Virus record (IMG/VR): IMGVR_UViG_3300027413_000015
Span: 1-40,786 of that record
DNA: 40,786 nucleotides
Reading direction: 5' to 3' (one strand)
Origin: a virus
How positions within the stretch are numbered: position 1 is the first letter of the stretch; the number at the start of each line of letters is the position of its first letter. The notes beneath the pieces were generated by a model, which saw only the letters and a list, made by a program, of their open reading frames with translations, had not been told where the DNA came from and made no database searches. The translations under genes and the position numbers were made by a program. Positions 1 to 7,742 of the stretch are shown in pieces.

Positions 1-1
1 T

Positions 2-760
2 GAGGGTAAGATAAAAGCTATTGAAAATTCGCCACTAGGTAAAGCCGTTGAAGCATGGGATGTGCAAATTGCTTTAGATTTAAATAGACTAATGAATGAT
101 CAAAAATACCTAGACGCACTTGATAAAAGGGTCGAAACTTTTAAGAATAGTTCCTTAAACTTTGAGATTAGTATGGCCACTAATATTGTACAAGGCGTAG
201 AGGATATAATATATGAAGCTATAGAATTTGTTAGAACTAGGTATGAAACTGTTATTGAAGTATTGCCATCAGTAGTACGTTCGTTTAACCACAGCGCAAA
301 GCATGGTAACAAACTATTTGAATGGAATGAAATGCTTAGTAAACTATCAATAGATACAAAAAGGTTTAAAGAAAAGTTTCATTTCTTGCAAGGTGATGTA
401 TCACATAAAGTATTCCATTATGCTGTACTGAGCATATATCATGGTGATATGTATTTGTCTCCGTTTGTATATGAGAATGCTCAAATACACACAGATGATT
501 TTAAAGTTGATAATGGTTGGCTTTGGTTACCAGATGCTGATATATCAGATTATATATTAAACAAGAAGAATGAAATTGTACAGAGACAGATTAAAGAAAG
601 CTCTGATAAAGAATGTGGTTCTTGTAAGTATTTAAATATATGTGCAAACAGAATGGTTCCAATGATTATGGATACAGTATTCAAAGGAAGAAAAGAATGT
701 ATTCTTAATAAAGAAGTTATAGAACTATTTGATGATGAGATATATCGTGGGTGTAGTTAA
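2..760 (+). CDS. Radical-SAM family protein, C-terminal part (5' end outside window)
   Basis: The frame is open from the left edge, so the start and the expected CX3CX2C cluster lie outside the window. GTG at 62 is an internal codon, not a likely start. The visible part ends in CGSCKYLNIC (CX2CX5C) followed by a distal Cys, the auxiliary Fe-S (SPASM/twitch) signature. The stretch YLSPFVYENAQIHTDDFKV aligns with FWTPFVYNIVMIGTDEYKV of the next gene, so this is a diverged paralogue of the two genes downstream. Its 3' end overlaps the next gene, consistent with an operon. The substrate is unknown. Assignment as a radical-SAM enzyme rests on the paralogy and the C-terminal cysteines. Confidence 0.72.
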   Translation, partial: EGKIKAIENSPLGKAVEAWDVQIALDLNRLMNDQKYLDALDKRVETFKNSSLNFEISMATNIVQGVEDIIYEAIEFVRTRYETVIEVLPSVVRSFNHSAKHGNKLFEWNEMLSKLSIDTKRFKEKFHFLQGDVSHKVFHYAVLSIYHGDMYLSPFVYENAQIHTDDFKVDNGWLWLPDADISDYILNKKNEIVQRQIKESSDKECGSCKYLNICANRMVPMIMDTVFKGRKECILNKEVIELFDDEIYRGCS

Positions 761-1862
761 GGATAATAGACAACAGGCTGTAAACTATCACAAAGACTTT
801 GATGTGGGAGTTGGAGACGGGCACGAGATAAAAGTCCTATTTAATTGTGAGATATTATCTGGCTGTGAGTTTAAGTGCAAAGGGTGTTTTGTAAATAAAG
901 CTGGTAGTAATATCGGATCTTTTGATAGATTAAATAATGCTATTGATTTATTTAATACCAATGGATACAGAGTATCTACTATTAATATAGGACCTTCTGA
1001 CCTATTTGGTAATAACAATATTAAACAGCTATTAAATGATAGCGTATTCAGAGAAGCGTTATCGAAGTGCTCCACCATAGAATTTGCTACAACGTTGGAG
1101 AATGTTGACGAGGAAGTAATAGAGCTACTTAATTCTATACCTAAGATAGACGGGTTTATGTATGACATAAATGTTATAATAGATCCATATAAATTTGTTG
1201 ATAATAATCAGTATAGGTCTTGGTTAAAGGAAGCTATTAATAAAATAAACTTATTTACTCACGATGCTGATTATCATATACAAATGAATATGGGTAATGA
1301 TGATAAGATTAATAAACGTATTGTGGAAATGTGTTACATAGTAGAGGATGAGTTTGATTCTATATTCATACTTAACCCTAGTTTCTTTAGAGCCAGAAAG
1401 AGTAAAACTCATAAGCAGCTTATAGAGAAATGGAGTAAGACTCTAAAAGAAGAATGGACTGATAATCATACTGAAGTCTTTCCTCTTACTATAGCTGATC
1501 AAGCACAAGGAGGTTCTTTAGAACTTAACTTCACATACTGTAATGAGAACTTTTTCTGGACACCGTTTGTATATAATATTGTTATGATTGGTACAGACGA
1601 GTATAAAGTACAAGATGAAAATGATATCAATTCTTGGACACAAGTTAAAGAAAATCAATTCTTAAAACAATTAACATATTCAAATCAGACTAGCGAATGT
1701 AGTGGATGTGATAATATACTTACATGTATTGATAAAGGTGTTTTAAGTTATATGGAACATCATATGCTAACCGATTGTGTATATCCATCTAAAAATCTAA
1801 AGAGTGTATCTAATAATAAAAAAGTTTCTTTAACGACTGGGTTTGAATTTAAGGCAAACTAA
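732..1862 (+). CDS. Radical-SAM/twitch-type protein, paralogue 2
   Basis: The N-terminal motif CEFKCKGC is the CX3CX2C site that binds the catalytic [4Fe-4S] cluster and SAM. The C-terminus has CSGCDNILTC (CX2CX5C) plus a later Cys, an auxiliary cluster site. The usual GGEP-like SAM motif is replaced by INIGPSDLFGN. The start is uncertain: ATG occurs at 732 and 735, but GTG at 747 gives VGVVKDN, which lines up with MGIITNN at the start of the next paralogue and may be the true start. No strong ribosome site separates these options. It overlaps the upstream gene and ends one base into the next start (TAATG), so the three plus-strand genes are probably translationally coupled. The reaction is unknown; peptide or protein modification is the usual role of SPASM-type enzymes. 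Confidence 0.85.
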   Translation: MMRYIVGVVKDNRQQAVNYHKDFDVGVGDGHEIKVLFNCEILSGCEFKCKGCFVNKAGSNIGSFDRLNNAIDLFNTNGYRVSTINIGPSDLFGNNNIKQLLNDSVFREALSKCSTIEFATTLENVDEEVIELLNSIPKIDGFMYDINVIIDPYKFVDNNQYRSWLKEAINKINLFTHDADYHIQMNMGNDDKINKRIVEMCYIVEDEFDSIFILNPSFFRARKSKTHKQLIEKWSKTLKEEWTDNHTEVFPLTIADQAQGGSLELNFTYCNENFFWTPFVYNIVMIGTDEYKVQDENDINSWTQVKENQFLKQLTYSNQTSECSGCDNILTCIDKGVLSYMEHHMLTDCVYPSKNLKSVSNNKKVSLTTGFEFKAN

Positions 1863-2878
1863 TGGGTATTATAACTAATAATAAATCAGCAGCACAGGCT
1901 GACAAAGACTTTGACCTAACCTTTAGAAAAGGTCATGAAGTTAAAGTACAGTTTAATTGTGAGATATTATCTGGCTGTGAATTTAAATGTAAGGGTTGCT
2001 TTGTAAATAAATTAGGAAGTAATGTAGGTGAATTTGATAAACTAAATGATGCCATTGACTTATTTAATAATGAAGGTTATAGAGTATCAACAATTAATAT
2101 TGGTCCTACTGACCTGTTTGGTAATAACAATATAATTACTTTACTACAAAATGAAACCTTTGTAAAGTGTTTATCGAAAGTTTCTACTATACAATTTGTT
2201 ACTACTCTTGAGAATATTAATTACCAAGTTATTAAACTTCTGAACGATATTCCTAAGAAAGATGGTTTTATGTATGACTGTAATATTGCTTTACAGCCAC
2301 CTGTAGACTGGGATAGGATGGAGGAAAGATTAGAGTTATTAAACGACTTTAAAGATGATCTAAATTATTATTTTGTCTATAATATGGGTAACGATGATGA
2401 GTATAACAGTGAAGTATTGGCTATGAACTACCTAGCAGACCTTCGCTTTGATACTATAATACAACTTAATCCCTCATTCTTCCGTGCTAAGAAATCTAAA
2501 GTACAAAAGCATCTTATTGAGAAATGGAAAGGCTATGACTTTTCTGACGATCTATACCCTAAAACAATTGTAGATAAAGCACAGGGCGGAAGTCTTGAAC
2601 TTAACTATACGTTCTGTAATAATAGATTTTTCTGGACTCCATTTGTATACGACATTGCCTTAATCGGTACAGAGGAGTTTGAAGTAAAAGATGTAAATGA
2701 TATAGACAGCTGGATAGTACCAAAGGATATACAGTTTACAAAGCAATTACGATATTCAAGTAAAGCGGATAACTGTTCTACTTGTTCTAATCTAATGACT
2801 TGTATTGATAAAGGTGTGCTATCTTATATGGAGCATCACTCACTTACAGCGTGTGTTTTTCCTGGAGTCTTTTCATAA
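1862..2878 (+). CDS. Radical-SAM/twitch-type protein, paralogue 3
   Basis: A 338-aa close relative of the preceding gene. Long identical blocks include FNCEILSGCEFKCKGCFVNK, GYRVSTINIGP, DLFGNNNI and AQGGSLELN, so the pair is a tandem duplication. It has the CX3CX2C cluster site near residue 40 and CSTCSNLMTC (CX2CX5C) near the C-terminus, then a distal Cys. As in its sister, a GP(S/T)DLFGN motif stands where GGEP is usual. AAGG about 9 bases upstream of ATG 1862 is the ribosome site. The last 43 bases overlap the 3' end of the convergent minus-strand radical-SAM gene. The substrate is unknown. Confidence 0.88.
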   Translation: MGIITNNKSAAQADKDFDLTFRKGHEVKVQFNCEILSGCEFKCKGCFVNKLGSNVGEFDKLNDAIDLFNNEGYRVSTINIGPTDLFGNNNIITLLQNETFVKCLSKVSTIQFVTTLENINYQVIKLLNDIPKKDGFMYDCNIALQPPVDWDRMEERLELLNDFKDDLNYYFVYNMGNDDEYNSEVLAMNYLADLRFDTIIQLNPSFFRAKKSKVQKHLIEKWKGYDFSDDLYPKTIVDKAQGGSLELNYTFCNNRFFWTPFVYDIALIGTEEFEVKDVNDIDSWIVPKDIQFTKQLRYSSKADNCSTCSNLMTCIDKGVLSYMEHHSLTACVFPGVFS

Positions 2879-3936
2879 TTAAACCCTGTGATTAGATTTT
2901 GTCCAGTTTTATCCATATAGTTAAACCACATTCTCATAATACAATCTGGTAAATCTCTTTCACGGTTCTTCCAATCCCATTGTGTATAGCAACGGAATCC
3001 ACATTTATTCCACCACTTACAAGACAGACAACCATTCTCGTCCATATATGCTTGCATCATACCAGCATTATCTTTACGTTCATACTTTGTATTAAAGTCT
3101 CTCTGATCGTATCTATCCCACCTACAGTTTGATGTAGAGTTATCAGGAAAGATGGTAACCTTATTAAGAGCCAAACAGTGCATATGATTACTCTCGTTAT
3201 AGATCAGATCCTTAATAGGATTTATATCCGGATAGTTATGATATACAAACTTTAAGAACTCAAGGTACTTACTATCAGATGGAATCATATAGTCATAACC
3301 ACGATCTGGAATATAATCGTCAAAGTAAAAGTTATCAAACTTTTCATATAGGTAATGGAAATACTCATCATCATCTGCCATAAATTTCTCAATGGAGATA
3401 GTTGTTGCAACCATATTGATAGATGTAATATAATCTGCAAAGTGTTCTATGTTCTTACCATAAGGTCCTTTGACTGGTCTACCATCAAAGTCATATGAGC
3501 AAATAATATAAGATGGTATATCTACAGCATTTAGATCATCAAGTAATTTCTGTACTCTATCTCTTTTACTGAACTGAAAAGAAGTAACCCAAACAACTTT
3601 AATATTTTGTTTATGTTCGTCAAACATTTTCTTAATAGCAACCAGAAAGTCGTAGTACACTGGATAAGCCCATTCAGATATTCTATCTTGGAACAACTCA
3701 CCACCTACCATGTTAATCTGAATAGTGTCTACTCGACCTTTCATCTTAATAACATGTTGCTCAACTAAATCTAATTTTGAGAATATTTCTTCACGTGATA
3801 AACCTACTGTAGATTTCTTATCGTGGTGACAAAAAGAACAGTTAAGATGACAATTTTCAAACAGCGTTAGTTCTATCTCAGCGATGTCTGGTCGCTTAGA
3901 TTCAAGAAGCAGTTTGGTTGTGTCAAAGTTGTCCAA
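2836..3936 (-). CDS. Radical-SAM/SPASM protein D
   Basis: A 366-aa protein. CHLNCSFC at residues 29-36 is the CX3CX2C radical-SAM site, MVGGELF supplies the GGE SAM motif, and CLSCKWWNKCGFRC (CX2CX5CX3C) with a later Cys is a SPASM auxiliary-cluster motif. Translation appears to begin at TTG 3936, with GAGG about 10 bases upstream, inside the end of the preceding gene (14-base overlap). It is the last gene of the minus-strand run and converges on the plus-strand radical-SAM genes. SPASM enzymes typically modify peptides or proteins. The target here is unknown. Confidence 0.87.
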   Translation of the reverse strand: MDNFDTTKLLLESKRPDIAEIELTLFENCHLNCSFCHHDKKSTVGLSREEIFSKLDLVEQHVIKMKGRVDTIQINMVGGELFQDRISEWAYPVYYDFLVAIKKMFDEHKQNIKVVWVTSFQFSKRDRVQKLLDDLNAVDIPSYIICSYDFDGRPVKGPYGKNIEHFADYITSINMVATTISIEKFMADDDEYFHYLYEKFDNFYFDDYIPDRGYDYMIPSDSKYLEFLKFVYHNYPDINPIKDLIYNESNHMHCLALNKVTIFPDNSTSNCRWDRYDQRDFNTKYERKDNAGMMQAYMDENGCLSCKWWNKCGFRCYTQWDWKNRERDLPDCIMRMWFNYMDKTGQNLITGFNYEKTPGKTHAVSE

Positions 3937-4324
3937 TCAACATTTCCTCTTTATAGTATTCGTATATGTCTGGTACCATACCTTTAGATTCGTTCCATTC
4001 CATTTTATCTAATATAGCATCATATGTTTCTTCATCTTGCCAGTAAGGTACAAAGTGTGGATCATTATTAAAAAGCAAGTCTTCGTCATTAAGTGCATGA
4101 TAAAATGGTTCCTGAAAATCATGACCAAGCCAGTATGCATAGCATATAGCAACTACATAAGATTTGGCTGGATATATCCACTCATCAACATACTGAGTAA
4201 AATGTTTAAGAGCATCTTCAACTACAGTATTAGGTCTCCAAACAGTTTCTATGTTAGTCAGATCATCCTTAAAAAGAGATGCCGTCATGTGATATGCCGC
4301 TTGTCTGGCTTTCCATTCTTTCAT
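3923..4324 (-). CDS. Unknown 133-aa aromatic-rich protein within the radical-SAM operon
   Basis: I do not recognise this family. The protein is acidic and rich in Trp, Tyr and Phe, with a probable helical middle (DALKHFTQYVDEWIYP...) and a segment DPHFVPYWQDEETYDAI. It has only one Cys (about residue 60), so it is not an Fe-S enzyme. It is embedded between two radical-SAM genes, overlapping the upstream one by 56 bases and the downstream one by 14 bases, so it is co-translated with them. AAAGGA lies about 13 bases upstream of ATG 4324. It is the only member of the run without an enzymatic motif and could be a substrate, a chaperone-like carrier or a docking partner. That is inference. Confidence 0.75.
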   Translation of the reverse strand: MKEWKARQAAYHMTASLFKDDLTNIETVWRPNTVVEDALKHFTQYVDEWIYPAKSYVVAICYAYWLGHDFQEPFYHALNDEDLLFNNDPHFVPYWQDEETYDAILDKMEWNESKGMVPDIYEYYKEEMLIGQL

Positions 4325-5219
4325 AATATTCTAATAATCCTTTATATCCATTACAACTGTTTGTTAAATCTTTTACATAACGATAATGTTCTGTTAGACA
4401 ATTACCATAGTATTTACACTTTTTACATATATCTGATAGATTTTTTTCTGGTTCTTCTTTTGCCCATTGTTTGTATTCGTGATACGAATCGTACTCTTTA
4501 AAGTATTCTTTATCGTACTGGTCAAATTCTAATACACCAAATTTACCAGATGGTGTAATATACACATGGTCATTAGAGAATGCATCATATTCTCTATCTA
4601 TACTCCTGTAGATATTGTGAATATTTTGAAAGTCAAAATTCTTAGCTGTCTTGGCTTCATCAAACCTAATTACAAAGTCCTCAAAGTCTTTATGGGTAAC
4701 AGGGTGAGCATTTGCTTGGTTAATAGAGTAAGGCTTGATTTCTACAGAAGTCACGTTGTAAATCATATTAAGTGTAAAGACCATGAACTCAACATCCATT
4801 TCTAAAACTTTAGGCGATGCTAAGATAAGAACAGAAATTTCTTTATCAGTCTTCATCATATTATCTAATACAAATTGTTCTTTCTCGCGAGCATGAAAGT
4901 CATATGATACAGATAAAGTCACATCTTCATCACGGAAGAAATCTGGAAAGGCAGATAGATTTGTATTAATATTAATTGGTCCGTCATAGTATGTACGAAT
5001 AACGTCCTTAATAGAATAATAATAATCTGAAGAAAGTAGACCTATTTCACCACCATATAAATCAACGTGACTAATAGGATCTGTTATTTGTTGCATCGAG
5101 TTGTGTAACCACAATGGTGTTATCTTATGTCTATCACTTAGTTGAGCCTCTGTTAGATAGCAAAAGTCACATCTAAAATTGCAATAGTAAGTTGGATTAA
5201 TGGATAGATTCATCGACAT
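4269..5219 (-). CDS. Radical-SAM protein C with C-terminal CX2CX5C
   Basis: A 316-aa protein. CNFRCDFC at residues 13-20 is the CX3CX2C catalytic cluster site, DLYGGEIG near 53-60 carries the GGE SAM motif, and CKKCKYYGNC near the C-terminus is CX2CX5C with a distal Cys, giving a reduced SPASM or twitch layout. ATG 5219 has GGAG about 9 bases upstream; a second in-frame ATG at 5213 is less well placed. It overlaps the upstream radical-SAM gene by 23 bases and the downstream 133-aa gene by 56. The substrate is not identifiable. Confidence 0.87.
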   Translation of the reverse strand: MSMNLSINPTYYCNFRCDFCYLTEAQLSDRHKITPLWLHNSMQQITDPISHVDLYGGEIGLLSSDYYYSIKDVIRTYYDGPININTNLSAFPDFFRDEDVTLSVSYDFHAREKEQFVLDNMMKTDKEISVLILASPKVLEMDVEFMVFTLNMIYNVTSVEIKPYSINQANAHPVTHKDFEDFVIRFDEAKTAKNFDFQNIHNIYRSIDREYDAFSNDHVYITPSGKFGVLEFDQYDKEYFKEYDSYHEYKQWAKEEPEKNLSDICKKCKYYGNCLTEHYRYVKDLTNSCNGYKGLLEYYERMESQTSGISHDGISF

Positions 5220-6234
5220 ATGGTGTCACTCCATCAGGGCTCATTCCGTTTATCTCAAGTATGCGAGGGGCTAATGTTTTCATCTGCTTACAGTGATCCT
5301 CTACAATACCTTCTCTTTTCATATCTCGCACGGTTTTCTTACAGCCATTACATATTTCAAACATAGGACAAGTATAGCAAGCCATTTTCATAGTCTGTAT
5401 ATTAGGATCATCTTGAAGAGGTGTCTGCATCTCACCATTCATCTCAGTCTCAAAATCAATAGGATAATCCATATCATCAGCAAAAGAGCCACAAGAGTAA
5501 TAGTCACCACCTGGGTTCATAGCTCTAATACCCGTATCACATAATCTATTCTGAGGGCAAGATGTTGCTGATCCACCGAGGCGTTTCATCATTTGCTTTG
5601 TATTATATTCGTGATCTGCTAATCCCATATCATATATTTTAATATACGTCTCGTATATCTTAGATAGTCGATATGTGGTACCTTGCACACCAGAAGCCAT
5701 AGCATAATTTAATTTACACTCAACACCCATTTCTTTTGCTAACTCAACATTCTTAATAGCAAGGTGTTCGTTCTCATCTGTTATGACGGCAATAAAGTCT
5801 GGTCTTTCTCCAGTATGTTTAAGCATAGCATTAGATACCATCCAGAAATCACTCTCAGTAAATTCTGAATAGTCACCTTTTAATCTACCACCACCATATT
5901 GAAATGATGTAGCACAACCAAATCTTTCATTCTGAAATATAGGAAGCCATTTCTCTGGTCGCATTAAGAAAGGCCATAAATTAGATGTAAACGATATAGA
6001 TGCTTTATAATCATGCTCATCTAAGTGGTCGATTAATTCTTGATACCATTCTGGTTTAACCATAAGAGGATCGCCACCGTTAACAATAATAGTATTGCAA
6101 TCTGGCCATCTTTCAAGAAACTTGTAGATATAGTTTAAGTCTAATAAACCAACCTCATTAGGATCGATATCAGTAGACGAACAGAAAGTACATTTAAAGT
6201 TACAAGCCTCTGTTGGTTTTACAATTAGATCCAT
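5197..6234 (-). CDS. Radical-SAM/SPASM protein B (anSME-like layout)
   Basis: A 345-aa protein. CNFKCTFC at residues 11-18 is CX3CX2C and VNGGDP near 51-56 is the SAM motif. The C-terminal half has a full two-cluster SPASM arrangement: Cys residues around CPQNRLC, then GGDYYSCG, then CYTCPMFEICNGC and a final Cys. This is the layout of anaerobic sulfatase-maturating enzymes and peptide-modifying SPASM proteins. No sulfatase is present in the window, so a sulfatase-maturation role is not implied. It overlaps both neighbours by short stretches (10 and 23 bases), consistent with a coupled operon. Confidence 0.88.
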   Translation of the reverse strand: MDLIVKPTEACNFKCTFCSSTDIDPNEVGLLDLNYIYKFLERWPDCNTIIVNGGDPLMVKPEWYQELIDHLDEHDYKASISFTSNLWPFLMRPEKWLPIFQNERFGCATSFQYGGGRLKGDYSEFTESDFWMVSNAMLKHTGERPDFIAVITDENEHLAIKNVELAKEMGVECKLNYAMASGVQGTTYRLSKIYETYIKIYDMGLADHEYNTKQMMKRLGGSATSCPQNRLCDTGIRAMNPGGDYYSCGSFADDMDYPIDFETEMNGEMQTPLQDDPNIQTMKMACYTCPMFEICNGCKKTVRDMKREGIVEDHCKQMKTLAPRILEINGMSPDGVTPYVDESIH

Positions 6235-7256
6235 TCTTTTTCTTTCGCAAGTTTCATCATTAAAGTTTTAGGAGCAGGGCATACATCATCCATCCATACT
6301 AGCTGATGACAGTCTGAATGGCAATACATAAACACAGGGCAAGAATAACATCTTGGATCACGCTCATGTTGTTCACACGAAATAATTTCCATACGTTTAG
6401 GGCTTAGTCTTACTTCTTTTGCTGGAGTATCTATATGTCCATAATGCATAGTAGGTGCTGTATTAGGGCAACCTGCTACTGTACCATCTGCATTTATGGT
6501 ATGTATCTTTTGCTCACAATCACGACAGAACGTACCTATTCTAAATTGCCCTGCGCTAAACTTCTCATATACAGATTGCATAAAACCATTTTCAACTGGA
6601 TGGTTTTCAGTCTGCTCATGCATTAACATCCACCAATCATCTAAATCTTTATTATGAGGAAAAATATCTGTATTGATAGTAGCGTTACCATCATGAGTTA
6701 GCCTCTCATATGATATTTCTCTTATGCCTAGCGAATGCATATAGTCTGCAATATCTATAGGCTGTAATTTTATAACGTCTTTAGATACAGATATAAAGCA
6801 TTTTAGAGAATGGCCAAGTGATGTGAGATGCTTAACATTATTCTCCCACATCTTTCTTTGATGCTCATTAGTAAAACGTATGTTAGGATCCCATGACGTA
6901 CCTATATTACCGCCTGTGATAACCTCATCAAAGAACGCTAGTTTTTCTTCTGTAAGTTTAAAAACAAGGTTAGTGGTTATACCATGAGTAGCCCTATCAC
7001 CCCATTGTGCTTTTGTTATATCATGAAACTCACGTAGGTTTGCCATAGGAGCCAACATAGGCTCACCACCATGATATTCTAAATGTATAAGGTTATCGCC
7101 TGTGTCTAATTCATTACACCAGTTAGCTGTTTTAACATGATCAAAGTAAATCTTTCTACCATTCATACCAGATGTAAAACAATGGGCGCAATTTAGATTA
7201 CAAGTTTCAGTCGTTTTTATGTATACTACTGAGTGTGTTTGTGTCGTTAATGCCAT
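6225..7256 (-). CDS. Radical-SAM/SPASM protein A (anSME-like layout)
   Basis: A 343-aa protein. CNLNCAHC at residues 19-26 is CX3CX2C and EYHGGEPM near 60-67 is a canonical GGEP SAM motif. The C-terminus has FCRDC, then DGTVAGCPN, then CYSCPVFMYCHSDC (CX2CX5CX3C) and a last Cys, a complete SPASM domain. Of the six radical-SAM proteins here it looks the most canonical. ATG 7256 is the only reasonable start. It lies inside the 3' end of the cupin gene (50-base overlap) with AGAAGG about 14 bases upstream. SPASM enzymes of this shape oxidise or crosslink residues in peptides. The substrate is unknown. Confidence 0.89.
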   Translation of the reverse strand: MALTTQTHSVVYIKTTETCNLNCAHCFTSGMNGRKIYFDHVKTANWCNELDTGDNLIHLEYHGGEPMLAPMANLREFHDITKAQWGDRATHGITTNLVFKLTEEKLAFFDEVITGGNIGTSWDPNIRFTNEHQRKMWENNVKHLTSLGHSLKCFISVSKDVIKLQPIDIADYMHSLGIREISYERLTHDGNATINTDIFPHNKDLDDWWMLMHEQTENHPVENGFMQSVYEKFSAGQFRIGTFCRDCEQKIHTINADGTVAGCPNTAPTMHYGHIDTPAKEVRLSPKRMEIISCEQHERDPRCYSCPVFMYCHSDCHQLVWMDDVCPAPKTLMMKLAKEKEWI

Positions 7257-7677
7257 AACTGTATGTTAATGCCTTCTCATAATTTATTGCTCTATGTTCT
7301 ACACCAGCTCTCAAAAACATATTTTGACCTGGGCTCATATGATATTCACCGTTGAATGTTTCAATACATTTGGATCCGTCTATAACTTCTATTATAACAT
7401 TAACCGGATCAGAGTGTAATGGGAAAGTAGGTCCACCTGCTGGCGAATAAAATATATGTATAGTACCATTTTCAATATATTTAAACTGCTCATAACCTTC
7501 TATCTTAATAGTGTCATCACCGCTCATCCACAGGTCGGTTATTTTACCTCTGTAGGCCCATATATCTGTTTGTTCTATATATCGTTGTCTTTGATGTTCA
7601 TCTATAAAAGATACCAAGCATTTTTCAAAACAATCTTCTGACAACAGAAATTCGTAAAATTCATCAAATGATTTCAT
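7207..7677 (-). CDS. Cupin/JmjC-like protein with HxD...H metal site
   Basis: A 156-aa protein starting at ATG 7677 with AAGGGC 7-8 bases upstream; longer in-frame starts at 7698 and 7710 lack a ribosome site. FPLHSDP places H88 and D90, and GVEHRA places H128, forming an HxD...H facial triad on a cupin core (VNVIIEVIDGSK, YHMSPGQNMFLRAG). This is the Fe(II) site of cupin-type 2-oxoglutarate oxygenases, although a clear 2OG-binding Arg or Lys is not obvious. It is the first gene of the minus-strand operon and overlaps the next by 50 bases, so it probably acts with the radical-SAM enzymes. A metal-dependent hydroxylase acting on the same target is plausible. A non-catalytic cupin is the alternative. 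Confidence 0.72.
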   Translation of the reverse strand: MKSFDEFYEFLLSEDCFEKCLVSFIDEHQRQRYIEQTDIWAYRGKITDLWMSGDDTIKIEGYEQFKYIENGTIHIFYSPAGGPTFPLHSDPVNVIIEVIDGSKCIETFNGEYHMSPGQNMFLRAGVEHRAINYEKALTYSYGINDTNTLSSIHKND

Positions 7678-7742
7678 AATAGCCCTTGTTAAGTACATTA
7701 TATATACCATTATATATACAGATATAATATGAGGAATGCGAA
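7678..7742. promoter_or_regulatory. Divergent AT-rich promoter region
   Basis: These 65 bases separate the minus-strand cupin/radical-SAM operon from the plus-strand oxygenase gene. TATAAT boxes can be read on both strands (7723-7728 on plus; two copies of TATAATG on minus), and TATATA-ccat-TATATA forms a small inverted repeat. None has the TTTACA box 17 bases upstream that marks the other promoters of this genome, so it may be a different promoter class or need an activator. GAGG before ATG 7743 and AAGGG before ATG 7677 are the ribosome sites. Confidence 0.4.

Noticed and set aside
4037-4501. 154-aa plus-strand frame opposite the radical-SAM operon
   Set aside because: Ile/Tyr-rich shadow of the minus-strand genes with no start signal.
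5197-7256. Sulfatase-maturating enzymes as the function of the two anSME-like proteins
   Set aside because: No sulfatase or matching target is in the window. The domain layout is shared by many peptide-modifying SPASM enzymes.
7678-7742. Search for a short precursor-peptide gene in the radical-SAM island gap
   Set aside because: The 65-base gap has no start-to-stop frame with a ribosome site. If a precursor exists it is the 133-aa protein or lies outside the window.
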